A stretch of 64,000 bases of DNA from an uncultured Muribaculaceae bacterium (GTDB taxonomy: Bacteria; Bacteroidota; Bacteroidia; Bacteroidales; Muribaculaceae), in the NCBI GenBank assembly GCA_958436175.1, contig CAUBJF010000003.1, positions 186,001-250,000 on the forward strand. The letters are read 5' to 3'. The position numbers were made by a program, and so were the translations under genes. This document shows positions 35,911-43,714 of this stretch, piece after piece (position 1 is the stretch's first letter; the number at the start of each line of letters is the position of its first letter). Below the pieces are notes generated by a model, which did no database searches, had not been told where the DNA came from, and was given only the letters and a program-made list of their open reading frames with translations.

Positions 35911-38900
35911 ATGACAACAAAACTCTACTCAAACCGATCATTATGCTATCTGCGTAACCTCGTCGCCGCAGGAGTCGTTCTCCTGACAGCCGGGATTGCA
36001 CAGGCAGCTGAGCCGCTCCCGTTCAATGAAACCTTCGACACTCCCGAAGGTTTTGCCCGTTTCACTGTCAACAATGCCAACGGCGACGATGTGACATGGG
36101 TGCATGATGCATTCGAAAAGCTTGCGAAGTATACCTATAGTGCAGCCAATGATGCCGACGACTATCTTTTCACACCCGGATTCGCTCTAAAGGCCGACTG
36201 CCGCTACGTGCTGACTTACAAGCGTTGCAAACGTAACTATAGTTCACGCGAACGTCTGGCCGTAACTATCGGCAAAACGTTATCGCCTGCCGACCATAGC
36301 CCTATCGTCGAGGGCGATGATCATGTGGCCGAAGTTACTCCGACAGAACAGAAAGTCGAATTCAGAGTCCCGGCCGACGGCATCTACTACATAGGTTTCC
36401 ATTGCCTCTCGCCCAAGGATCTATACTACGTCAAGCTCGACGATGTTTCGCTCGTCGAAATGCTCGATATCCCTGTCCCGGCGGCTGTCGGCGACCTGAC
36501 TGCCGAACCGGCTCCCGAAGGCCGGCTCAGTGCCCACATCAGCTTCACAGTACCTGAGAAAGATGCCGAGGGCGGCGATGTACAGCATCTTGTTTCCGCC
36601 GAACTCAGCTGCTCCGGTGTAAATACTCCTATCAAGCAGTGGACTGACATTACGCCCGGACAGAAGCTCGAATTCGACGACCAGCCTTACTATGCAGGTA
36701 AATATACCTACACTGTCGTTGTCAAGAATCAGGGCGGCAGCAGTGCCGAAGCTTCCTGCTCCGTATATATCGGTCAGGACAAGCCTTATGCTGTTACCGA
36801 TGTGAAGGCTGTCGAGAATGAAGACCAGAGCGTTACCGTGACATGGGCTGCTCCGACAAGCGAAACCGGTGTCAACGGCGGCTATGCTCCTGCCGACAAG
36901 CTTCTCTACACTGTCAAGGATAATCTTGGCCGTACAGTTGCCGAGAAGATCGAGTCGCTGTGCTTTGTAGACGGTAATGTACCTTATTCCGAATATCAGC
37001 CGCAGCAGGTTCTTTCGTACACAGTATATGCTGTCAACGGTCTCCAGACCTCCGACCCTGCCGACTCCTATCCTATCGTTGCCGGTACTCCTTATGAGGC
37101 TCCTGCCGAAGAATCGTTCATGTACGCTACTACCAACTACTTCCCCTGGTACGGCGAGAACATGTTCACCGAACGTGGCAGCTACTGGCAGGCCGTTACC
37201 TACGGTGCATCGCCTCGTGCTGATGCCTACGACGATGATGCCGGCCTGATCACATACCGTTCGCTGGCAGCTTCCGCCGGTGTTTCGGAACGTTTCTGCT
37301 CGCCCAAGTTCAATATCTCGGTTCTTAAGCATCCTGCTGTAAGCTTCGCTATGTTCCATACCACTTCGGCATACGATACCGACAAGGTTCATCTCGAAGT
37401 ATCTGTCGATGGCGGAGAATTTACGCAGGTCGGCGAAGACATCCAGCTCGGCAATCCCGAAGGTGAAGCCGGCTGGCAGCTCCACAGCTACCTCCTCGAT
37501 TCTTTCGAAGGTGCTAATACAATACGCATAGCCCTCGTCGGAACAGGCGCACAGGGTCATAACATGCACTTCGATGTAATACGCATCTATGACGACCTCG
37601 TGGACTTCGTTCCCGTTGAAGTTACCCACAGCGAGCCCGTCCTGCCCGGCAAGGCATTCCAGATTTCCGGCAAGGTGCTCAACAACGGTACCAAGGTTTC
37701 CGAGAAGCCTGTTGTAGTAACTCTCTCGAACGAGAACGGCGAGCTCGAAAGCCTTACTCTCGATGCTCCTCTGCCCGGCGAGACTGTTGAATTCAGCTTC
37801 TCCGTGACCGAGCCCGCCACAAAGGCCGGTAAGGAACTCAGCTACACTGTAGCTATCGCCAATGAAGACGACGAGAAGGACGACAACAACGAAAGCAGCT
37901 TTACTGTAGAGTGCACAATGCCTCCTTATCCTGCGGTGACTAACCTGAATGCCGCAGTCGAAGGCCAGAAAGTGACCTTGAGCTGGACTGCCGCAGAGAC
38001 ATATAAGGATTATCCTGTGACTGTCGACGGTTTCGAAAGCTACGAACCCTTCATCATCAATGGTGTAGGTCCCTGGAAGTTCGTCGATGTCGACGGAGTT
38101 GCTACAGGCGAGAACGAGGATGCCGAGAATCCCTATCCCAATCACCAGATGCCTATGGCTTATCAGGTCTACAATCCCGAACAGGCCGGTATCGACCTCG
38201 AAGGATGGTGGGGCAAGGACTGGGTTACTTTCGAAGGTTCGCAGTACCTCGCAAGTATGTACAATGCCGACAACTCGACGCCTAACGACGACTGGCTCAT
38301 CTCTCCGGCCATCTCCCCGGCAAAGCCTGTCTCGTTCATGGCTCGCTCGCTCACAAACGGCTACAAGAAAGAGACTTTTGAAATCTACTATTCAACTACA
38401 GGCGACAACATCGAGGACTTCGAACTCCTCGCTTCCGATGCCTGCCCTGCTGAATGGCTCGAATACAAGTTCTATCTGCCCAACGATGCCAAGTACTTCG
38501 CAATCCGCCACACCACCCCTGTCGCTTACTGCTTCATGATCGACAATCTCTCGTGTGCAATGCTTTCGTCCACTCCCGCTGAAGAGGCTCCGGAAGGCTA
38601 CAATGTCTACCGTGACAACGAACTCATCGCGACTGTCGACGGTACTACTTTCGAGGACCTCGCTCCCGAAGCTGACAAGGATTACGAATATGCTGTGTCG
38701 ACCAAGTTTGCCGAAGGAGAATCCGGCACAGCTGCTGTAGCTGTCCATACCGAGGAATCCACAGGTATCGAGGATATCACAGCCAACAGTGCAGTGGCAT
38801 ATGGCCTCAACGGCAACATCGTGGTTGAGACAGACCATGCTTGCAGCCTTGCTGTCTACGACATGGTAGGTCGCACAGTCTTCGCCGGTGAAATTACAGC

Positions 38901-38982
38901 AGGCAAGCACGTCCGTGCCACCGCTCAGGGTGTCTACGTTGTCAAAGTCGGCAACGACACATTCAAAGTCGCAGTGAAATGA
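35911..38982 (+). CDS. Large secreted adhesin-like protein with choice-of-anchor J and Fn3 domains and a type IX sorting tail
   Basis: 1023 residues from the ATG at 35911; the longer frame starts with TTG at 35860, upstream of the -7 box, and is unlikely. A signal peptide (LVAAGVVLLTAGIAQA) is followed by a jelly-roll domain of the cleaved-adhesin/choice-of-anchor J type (FNETFDTPEGFARFTVNN to YYVKLDDVSLVE). Several Fn3-like domains, a second jelly-roll (FVDVDGVATGE to FMIDNLSCAM) and a last Fn3 come next. The C-terminal 55 residues (SLAVYDMVGRTVFAGE, then GVYVVKVGNDTFKVAVK) are a good type A sorting signal of the type IX secretion system. It is probably displayed on the surface. Ligand unknown. 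Confidence 0.9.
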   Translation: MTTKLYSNRSLCYLRNLVAAGVVLLTAGIAQAAEPLPFNETFDTPEGFARFTVNNANGDDVTWVHDAFEKLAKYTYSAANDADDYLFTPGFALKADCRYVLTYKRCKRNYSSRERLAVTIGKTLSPADHSPIVEGDDHVAEVTPTEQKVEFRVPADGIYYIGFHCLSPKDLYYVKLDDVSLVEMLDIPVPAAVGDLTAEPAPEGRLSAHISFTVPEKDAEGGDVQHLVSAELSCSGVNTPIKQWTDITPGQKLEFDDQPYYAGKYTYTVVVKNQGGSSAEASCSVYIGQDKPYAVTDVKAVENEDQSVTVTWAAPTSETGVNGGYAPADKLLYTVKDNLGRTVAEKIESLCFVDGNVPYSEYQPQQVLSYTVYAVNGLQTSDPADSYPIVAGTPYEAPAEESFMYATTNYFPWYGENMFTERGSYWQAVTYGASPRADAYDDDAGLITYRSLAASAGVSERFCSPKFNISVLKHPAVSFAMFHTTSAYDTDKVHLEVSVDGGEFTQVGEDIQLGNPEGEAGWQLHSYLLDSFEGANTIRIALVGTGAQGHNMHFDVIRIYDDLVDFVPVEVTHSEPVLPGKAFQISGKVLNNGTKVSEKPVVVTLSNENGELESLTLDAPLPGETVEFSFSVTEPATKAGKELSYTVAIANEDDEKDDNNESSFTVECTMPPYPAVTNLNAAVEGQKVTLSWTAAETYKDYPVTVDGFESYEPFIINGVGPWKFVDVDGVATGENEDAENPYPNHQMPMAYQVYNPEQAGIDLEGWWGKDWVTFEGSQYLASMYNADNSTPNDDWLISPAISPAKPVSFMARSLTNGYKKETFEIYYSTTGDNIEDFELLASDACPAEWLEYKFYLPNDAKYFAIRHTTPVAYCFMIDNLSCAMLSSTPAEEAPEGYNVYRDNELIATVDGTTFEDLAPEADKDYEYAVSTKFAEGESGTAAVAVHTEESTGIEDITANSAVAYGLNGNIVVETDHACSLAVYDMVGRTVFAGEITAGKHVRATAQGVYVVKVGNDTFKVAVK

Positions 38983-39010
38983 TTTCGGGCCAAGGCTCGT
39001 GCAACTGATA

Positions 39011-39028
39011 TAATTCCATACTGTTATT
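39011..39028 (+). repeat. 18-base 3'-UTR motif, copy 1
   Basis: TAATTCCATACTGTTATT occurs here and again at 55480-55497. Both copies lie between the stop codon of a large secreted-protein gene and a terminator hairpin whose loop contains CCGTGAGG. Confidence 0.8.
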
Positions 39029-39034
39029 CTACCT

Positions 39035-39072
39035 AAAAAGATAGGCAACCCGTGAGGATTGCCTATCTTTTT
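39035..39072. terminator. Bidirectional terminator after the adhesin-like gene
   Basis: AAAAAGATAGGCAA and TTGCCTATCTTTTT arms around CCCGTGAGGA. It sits between convergent genes. Confidence 0.92.
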
Positions 39073-39104
39073 ATTAGGTGTTCGGAATATTGGCTGGGGG
39101 TGCT

Positions 39105-39842
39105 TTACAGAGTCTCGTTCTTGATGACGGGGGCAAGAGTCTCCATGTGCCGACGGGCATCCTTCGTAAGAAGGTATGCGTCGATGGCATCGGCATGGCG
39201 GTAGTTGTGGAGATCGGTGCCAATGAAGTCGACAAAACCCTTGGATATTAGGTATTCGGCGGTCTTCTTCTCCATTTCGCCGTAAGCACCGGCGAGACTG
39301 AGCAGGTTTATCTGGAAGTTTAGACCTGATTTGTGGAGCTCTTCGTAGCGGTTTCGGCGTGGATAGTAGTACGAATAGCGTTCAGGATGTGCAAGGATAG
39401 GCACCAGACCTTTCACTTGAAGGTCAAAGACTATCTGGTCGAGGTCCCACGGCTCCTGGAGGAAGGAATTCTCTATCAGGATATGGTCGTTTGGCAGGAG
39501 CATGAGGTCGTTGTTGCGGAGCCGTTCGGCAAAGAGGCTGTCGAGGCGGTATTCGGCGGAATGACCGATCTCGATGTCGATGCCACGCGTTTTCAGCTCG
39601 GTCTTGAGCTGGTCGAGCGCCGGTTCGATGGTCGCTGAGCTGTTCTCGAAGGTAGTCTGTGTCACATGGGGCGATGCTATGATGCGGCTGATGCCCCAGC
39701 TCTGCATACGTTCGACGAGGTCGCCTGCCGTGGCGGCATCGGGGGCACCGTCGTCGATACCGGGTATGACATGACAGTGTATGTCGGTCGAGAAGCAGAG
39801 AGTGGCCGGTTCTTTGGACTTGCTTTTGAAGATATTGAACAT
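39105..39842 (-). CDS. CpsB/CapC-type PHP tyrosine-protein phosphatase
   Basis: 245 residues. PHP metal ligands are visible in STDIHCHVIPGIDDGAPDAA, RIIASPHVT, GHSAEYRLDS, ILAHPERYSYY and GTDLHNYRH, the set found in CpsB/YwqE manganese-dependent tyrosine phosphatases. Such enzymes usually dephosphorylate tyrosine autokinases that control capsule or exopolysaccharide export. No capsule gene is nearby; instead the gene follows a D-Ala-D-X ligase by 8 bases as the last of a four-gene operon, suggesting a role in cell-wall control here. Confidence 0.92.
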   Translation of the reverse strand: MFNIFKSKSKEPATLCFSTDIHCHVIPGIDDGAPDAATAGDLVERMQSWGISRIIASPHVTQTTFENSSATIEPALDQLKTELKTRGIDIEIGHSAEYRLDSLFAERLRNNDLMLLPNDHILIENSFLQEPWDLDQIVFDLQVKGLVPILAHPERYSYYYPRRNRYEELHKSGLNFQINLLSLAGAYGEMEKKTAEYLISKGFVDFIGTDLHNYRHADAIDAYLLTKDARRHMETLAPVIKNETL

Positions 39843-39850
39843 ACCGATTG

Positions 39851-41050
39851 TCAGCCTTTACACTTTACTCCGCCTTTTACTCCGCCTTTTGTCCCTCCGC
39901 CCATGGCGAAGATATTCTGGTCGTAGCTGACTGTCTTGGACGATTCGTCGCGGCGGCGCTTGAGGGCCAGGTGCACGAGGCGGTCCATGAGTTCTGTGAA
40001 CGATATGCCGCAGGCTTCCCAGAGATAGAAGGACAGCGAGCCGGGGATGGTGTTGATTTCGTTGACGTAGATATTGCGCGTATTGCCGTCAATCATCATG
40101 TCGACACGGCTCACACCGTGGCAGCCGAGGACGCGGAAGGTCTCTCCGGCGAGGAAGCGTATGCGCTCGGTCTCGTCTTTGGGGAGGTCGGCCGGGATGC
40201 GCTTCTTGGCGGCATGCATGCCGCGGTTGTCCTTCGTGCCGCCCATGTATTTGTCGGAGTACGAGAGTATCTCGCCGCTCTTGATGGGTTCTTCGAGGAC
40301 GGAGGTCTGGTATTCGTCGGCATCGCCGAGGACGGAGCAGTTGATTTCGATTAGCTTCTCGACAAGGTCTTCGACGATGATGCGCGAGGAATAGCCCTGA
40401 GCGTCGTTGACACGGGCTATGAGCTGTTCGCGGTTGTCGGCACGGCCTATGCCGACGCTCGAGCCGAGGTTGGCCGGCTTGACGATGACGGGATAGCCGA
40501 TCTTCTCCTCGACTTTGGCTATGAGCTCGTCGCGGTGGGCGAACCACTGCTTGTCGGTGAACCATACATAGTCGACGACAGGTATCCCGTCGGCGGCGAG
40601 TATCATCTTCATCGTGATTTTGTCCATGCCGTTGGCCGAGGCGAGGGTGCTGCATCCGGCATAGGGGAGGCCTATGGTCTGCAGCACGCCTTCGAAGATG
40701 CCGTCCTCGCCGTTGGAGCCGTGGAGGACGGGGATGGCGAGGTCGAGGGTGGCCACGGGGCCTTTCGGGCCGAAGAGGCCGCCTTCTTTGGCGCGGTAGA
40801 GGTTGTAGTCGCCGTAGACGGGCCGCATATAGACTTCGGTACACTGCTTAAGCAGGGCGTTCATGTCGCGGTAGTTCTTGACATCCTTGAGGACTTCGCC
40901 GGTGTACCAGTGTCCCTGCTTGCTGATATAGACGGGAACGACATCGTATTTGTCGGTGTCGATGGCGGTCATGGCCTGGTTGGCCGATATGACGGATATC
41001 TCGTGTTCGGTGGAACGTCCGCCGAAGAATACTCCTATTGTGGTCTTCAT
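39851..41050 (-). CDS. D-alanine-D-alanine (or D-Ala-D-X) ligase family protein
   Basis: 399 residues from the ATG at 41050 (MKTTIGVFFGGRSTEHEISV); upstream codons in the longer frame overlap the MurF-like gene and look non-coding. ATP-grasp and Ddl motifs are present: AIPVLHGSNGEDGIFEGVLQ, YPVIVKPANLGSSVGIG, KKRIPADLPKDET and VNEINTIPGSLSFYLWE. The last phrase and the length are closer to the long VanG/VanC-like and clostridial ligases than to the short Bacteroides Ddl, so the second residue joined may not be D-Ala. The C-terminus ends in a small tandem repeat (GGTKGGVKGGVKCKG). It lies 31 bases after a MurF-like gene. Confidence 0.87.
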   Translation of the reverse strand: MKTTIGVFFGGRSTEHEISVISANQAMTAIDTDKYDVVPVYISKQGHWYTGEVLKDVKNYRDMNALLKQCTEVYMRPVYGDYNLYRAKEGGLFGPKGPVATLDLAIPVLHGSNGEDGIFEGVLQTIGLPYAGCSTLASANGMDKITMKMILAADGIPVVDYVWFTDKQWFAHRDELIAKVEEKIGYPVIVKPANLGSSVGIGRADNREQLIARVNDAQGYSSRIIVEDLVEKLIEINCSVLGDADEYQTSVLEEPIKSGEILSYSDKYMGGTKDNRGMHAAKKRIPADLPKDETERIRFLAGETFRVLGCHGVSRVDMMIDGNTRNIYVNEINTIPGSLSFYLWEACGISFTELMDRLVHLALKRRRDESSKTVSYDQNIFAMGGGTKGGVKGGVKCKG

Positions 41051-41081
41051 TGTCTTGTTTCGTTTATATATTGAGGACACC

Positions 41082-42674
41082 TCATTTGAAGGTGTCGGGA
41101 AGGTCGTTTTCATAGAGCACGGCGACGGGCGATGCCGTGAGGGGTGCGAGGATCTGCTGCGCATGGGCGAAGGACTCGGCTTCGAGGATGCAGTCGTCGG
41201 CCATGCCGCCTTTGCGGAGGCCTTCGACGATGGCCTCGCGGTTGTAGCGGCCCACGACGATGGCTATGTCGCAGCGTGTGGCTGCCTTCTCGCCGAATTC
41301 GGCGTTGAGTTCGTACTGGCGTTCGCCGAGCTCGATCATGCCGGGGGTGATGAGGACGCGGCGTGCCGGACTCATTGCGGCGAGTACGTCGAGAGCCATT
41401 GCCGAGCCGACAGGGTTGCTGTTGAAGGCATCGTCGATGATCGTGAGGTTGCGGCCTGCATGCTTGATGCTCAGGCGGTGTTCTACCTGCTCTATGCGTG
41501 CAGCGCCGAAGCGTATCTTTTCGTCGTCCATGCCGAGTGTACGTGCCATTGCGACGGCGGCGAGGAGGTTCGAGATATTGCATTCGCCTACAAGGCGCGT
41601 CTCTATGTCGATGCAGTGGCCGTCGGCGACGCAGCGGGCCGTGAAGCTCGTGCCGGTGCTGCTGTAGCGTATGTTCTCGGCCACGTAGTCGGCGCCGTCG
41701 ACATTGCGGACGGCATAGCGTATCGAGGGGCAGTTGCCGATGGGGCGGTCCGCTATCATGGGGAAATCGTCGTTGACGATGGCCACGCCGTCGCTTGGAA
41801 GCGAGTCGACGAGCTCGAATTTGGTGTCGCGCACGTTCTCGATGGTCTTGAACGACTCGAGATGCTGCGGACCTACGGCGGTGATGATGCCCCAGCGCGG
41901 ATGGACGAGGTCGCAGATCTCCTTAATGTCGCCGGTCTGCTTGGCTCCCATCTCGACGATGAATACCTCGTGATAGGGCTTGAGCATTTCGCGGACTGTG
42001 CGAACCACGCCGAGGGTCGTGTTATAGCTGCCCGGGGTCATAAGGGTCTCGAACTGCTCCGAGAGGATGCGCGCAAGGTAGTTCTTGGTGCTTGTCTTGC
42101 CGTAGCTGCCCGTGATGCCGATGATTTTCAGCGAGGGCATGGAGGCCAGGCGGCGACGGGCATCCTCGATGTAGCCGCGTGTGATGCGCGCCTCGACGGG
42201 TTTGAGCAGCCAGTTTGCGGCGACAACCACGAGGGGAGTGCAGCAGGCAGCCGTGAAGACTTCTGCAAGGGCTGCGAAACGTGCCGAGCTCAGGGGGAAG
42301 AGTATCTCACAGACAGCGGCGACGAGCGCGACCATGATGATTGCCGTAACGTAGATGCGGCGCGCCCTCATGGTCATGACGAGCGGTTTCTTGTACTTGC
42401 GGCGAGCCAGCGAGATGATGACGCATACGCCGAACAAGCCGACCATCGCCATGCTGAGCCACTTCGGCGCGAAGGGGACGAGGACGAAGAGGAAGGCGGC
42501 CATGCCGCAGAGACGCATGGGCGACGAGGAATCGCCCGACTCGTTTATCCAGCGGCGGAAACGGTCGGCGCGGTAGGAATTCTGCTGGAACATGGTCAGG
42601 TCGCGGCGCAGGCTCATGGCGGCGGCCACGGCGGCGATGAGGACGATGACGGTATAGTAGGCTGTAAGTAGCAT
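41082..42674 (-). CDS. Membrane-anchored MurF-like Mur ligase
   Basis: 530 residues. The first 160 hold about five hydrophobic segments (LLTAYYTVIVLIAAVAAAM; GMAAFLFVLVPF; AMVGLFGVCVIISLA; VTAIIMVALVAAV; AACCTPLVVVAANWLL), absent from normal MurF. The Mur ligase core follows: ATP loop IIGITGSYGKTSTKNY, VIEMGAKQTGDIKE-like VEMGAKQTGDIKEIC, and C-terminal IDDAFNSNPVGSAMALDVL and VLITPGMIELG, all MurF features. MurF adds D-Ala-D-Ala to UDP-MurNAc-tripeptide. With the neighbouring D-Ala-D-X ligase this looks like a dedicated second dipeptide-adding module at the membrane. Gaps to its neighbours are 13 and 31 bases. Confidence 0.88.
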   Translation of the reverse strand: MLLTAYYTVIVLIAAVAAAMSLRRDLTMFQQNSYRADRFRRWINESGDSSSPMRLCGMAAFLFVLVPFAPKWLSMAMVGLFGVCVIISLARRKYKKPLVMTMRARRIYVTAIIMVALVAAVCEILFPLSSARFAALAEVFTAACCTPLVVVAANWLLKPVEARITRGYIEDARRRLASMPSLKIIGITGSYGKTSTKNYLARILSEQFETLMTPGSYNTTLGVVRTVREMLKPYHEVFIVEMGAKQTGDIKEICDLVHPRWGIITAVGPQHLESFKTIENVRDTKFELVDSLPSDGVAIVNDDFPMIADRPIGNCPSIRYAVRNVDGADYVAENIRYSSTGTSFTARCVADGHCIDIETRLVGECNISNLLAAVAMARTLGMDDEKIRFGAARIEQVEHRLSIKHAGRNLTIIDDAFNSNPVGSAMALDVLAAMSPARRVLITPGMIELGERQYELNAEFGEKAATRCDIAIVVGRYNREAIVEGLRKGGMADDCILEAESFAHAQQILAPLTASPVAVLYENDLPDTFK

Positions 42675-42687
42675 GATATGTCTTTTA

Positions 42688-43458
42688 TTACTTGATATTC
42701 AGGAAACTCCGGACGACGGCCTGTGTCTGGCCGGGTCGGTCGAGGAAGGAATAGTGGCCGCAGCCTGGGTAGCTGACCAGTCCGGCATCAGGGATGAGCT
42801 TTTCCATCTTACGGGCATCGGCGATGGGAGTGGCGGTGTCGTTCTCGCCCCAGATGAGTAGGGTAGGGGCGGTGATGGAAGGCATGTAGAAGCACAGATC
42901 CTCGTTGACGACACGGCTCATGATGGCGCGCATACGCGGAGACGCTGCCGCATAGTCCGACGAGCCGCTGCGGCCGCGCATACGGTCGATGAGCCGGTCG
43001 GCGGCCTTGCGACCCATCACGACGGGGGCGAGGTGCCTGGCGAGTTTGAAACTATAGACCTTGAGATAGTACTTGAGGCTGCGGCGCGGCTTCACTCCGG
43101 CGGCATCGACGAGGATCACCTTGTCGACGGCCCTTGTCGCGGCGTAGAGGATGGCTATGCGTCCACCGAAGGAGTGGCCTATGAGCGTAGGCTTCTCGAT
43201 GCCCTCGGCGCGTACGAACTTTTCGAGGAAGTCGGCATAGTCAGCCACGCCCCATGTGCTCTGCGGCTCCGACGAGCCCCCGAAGCCGGGCAGGTCGAGG
43301 TTGTAGACAGTCGTATCGTCGGCAGCGGCGGCATCGGCAAGAACCTGGACTGTAGATGCCTTGCAGCCCCAGCCGTGCATGACGATAACAGCGCGTCGGC
43401 CCGAGCCGGTCACGTCGTAGCGCAGGTGTACACCGTCGATATCGATAGCCTTTTCCAT
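42688..43458 (-). CDS. Alpha/beta-fold hydrolase heading the Mur-ligase operon
   Basis: 256 residues from the ATG at 43458 (MEKAIDIDGVHLRYD); the longer frame runs back through the promoter. Catalytic residues are Ser96 in LIGHSFGGR, Asp207 in WGENDTATPI and His235 in YPGCGHYSFLD, with the oxyanion region VMHGWGC. No signal peptide, so it is cytoplasmic. The family is broad (esterases, peptidases, thioesterases). Being first in a tight operon with Mur and D-Ala-D-X ligases suggests a task on a cell-wall peptide or lipid precursor, which is inference. Confidence 0.88.
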   Translation of the reverse strand: MEKAIDIDGVHLRYDVTGSGRRAVIVMHGWGCKASTVQVLADAAAADDTTVYNLDLPGFGGSSEPQSTWGVADYADFLEKFVRAEGIEKPTLIGHSFGGRIAILYAATRAVDKVILVDAAGVKPRRSLKYYLKVYSFKLARHLAPVVMGRKAADRLIDRMRGRSGSSDYAAASPRMRAIMSRVVNEDLCFYMPSITAPTLLIWGENDTATPIADARKMEKLIPDAGLVSYPGCGHYSFLDRPGQTQAVVRSFLNIK

Positions 43459-43489
43459 AGTTTTCCCTTGTACCTTTAGTTTTAACGTG

Positions 43490-43522
43490 CAAAGATACGG
43501 ATAAGTCGAGAGTAATGCCAAA
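43490..43522 (-). promoter_or_regulatory. Promoter of the hydrolase/Mur-ligase operon
   Basis: On the minus strand TTTG (43522-43519), a 21-base spacer and TATCTTTG (43497-43490). The -33 element lies inside one copy of a 28-bp direct repeat, so a repeat-binding protein would compete with RNA polymerase. Confidence 0.65.
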
Positions 43523-43530
43523 TTTATTTG
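43503..43530. repeat. 28-bp perfect direct repeat, copy 1
   Basis: The 28 bases at 43503-43530 recur without change at 43577-43604. The core reads GTCGAGAGTAATGCC followed by AAATTTATTTG. Repeat starts are 74 bases apart. This copy covers the -33 box of the minus-strand operon. Confidence 0.9.
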
Positions 43531-43576
43531 AGCATTACCGAGCGGAAGTATCTTCGGCGCAGCCAACGATACAACA

Positions 43577-43604
43577 AAGTCGAGAGTAATGCCAAATTTA
43601 TTTG
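43577..43604. repeat. 28-bp perfect direct repeat, copy 2
   Basis: Exact second copy of 43503-43530. It lies about 75 bases upstream of the -7 box of the divergent serine palmitoyltransferase gene, so the pair could serve both promoters. Confidence 0.9.
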
Positions 43605-43677
43605 TATAAGTCAACTATAGGAGTTAGTTGTGAGTTAAAAAACAACAACGAGGGTGCGCTTTTTAGGATAATTTTAC

Positions 43678-43685
43678 TAACTTTG
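43678..43685 (+). promoter_or_regulatory. -7 box of the serine palmitoyltransferase gene
   Basis: TAACTTTG matches the Bacteroidetes -7 consensus, 29 bases before the start codon. The -33 position has no TTTG, so activation by a factor is possible. Confidence 0.45.
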
Positions 43686-43714
43686 CACTTCGACAATGGC
43701 CATAATCATTTCCG

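Noticed and set aside
36421..38145. 574-codon frame on the minus strand
   Set aside because: Antisense of the adhesin-like gene, which has a signal peptide, recognised domains and a sorting tail.
40950..42671. 573-codon frame on the plus strand
   Set aside because: Antisense of the MurF-like gene, whose ATP loop and Mur motifs are clear.
43459..43714. Possible insertion-sequence footprint suggested by the 28-bp direct repeats
   Set aside because: The repeats are longer than target duplications of common elements, no inverted ends or transposase lie between them, and their position at promoters suggests operators.
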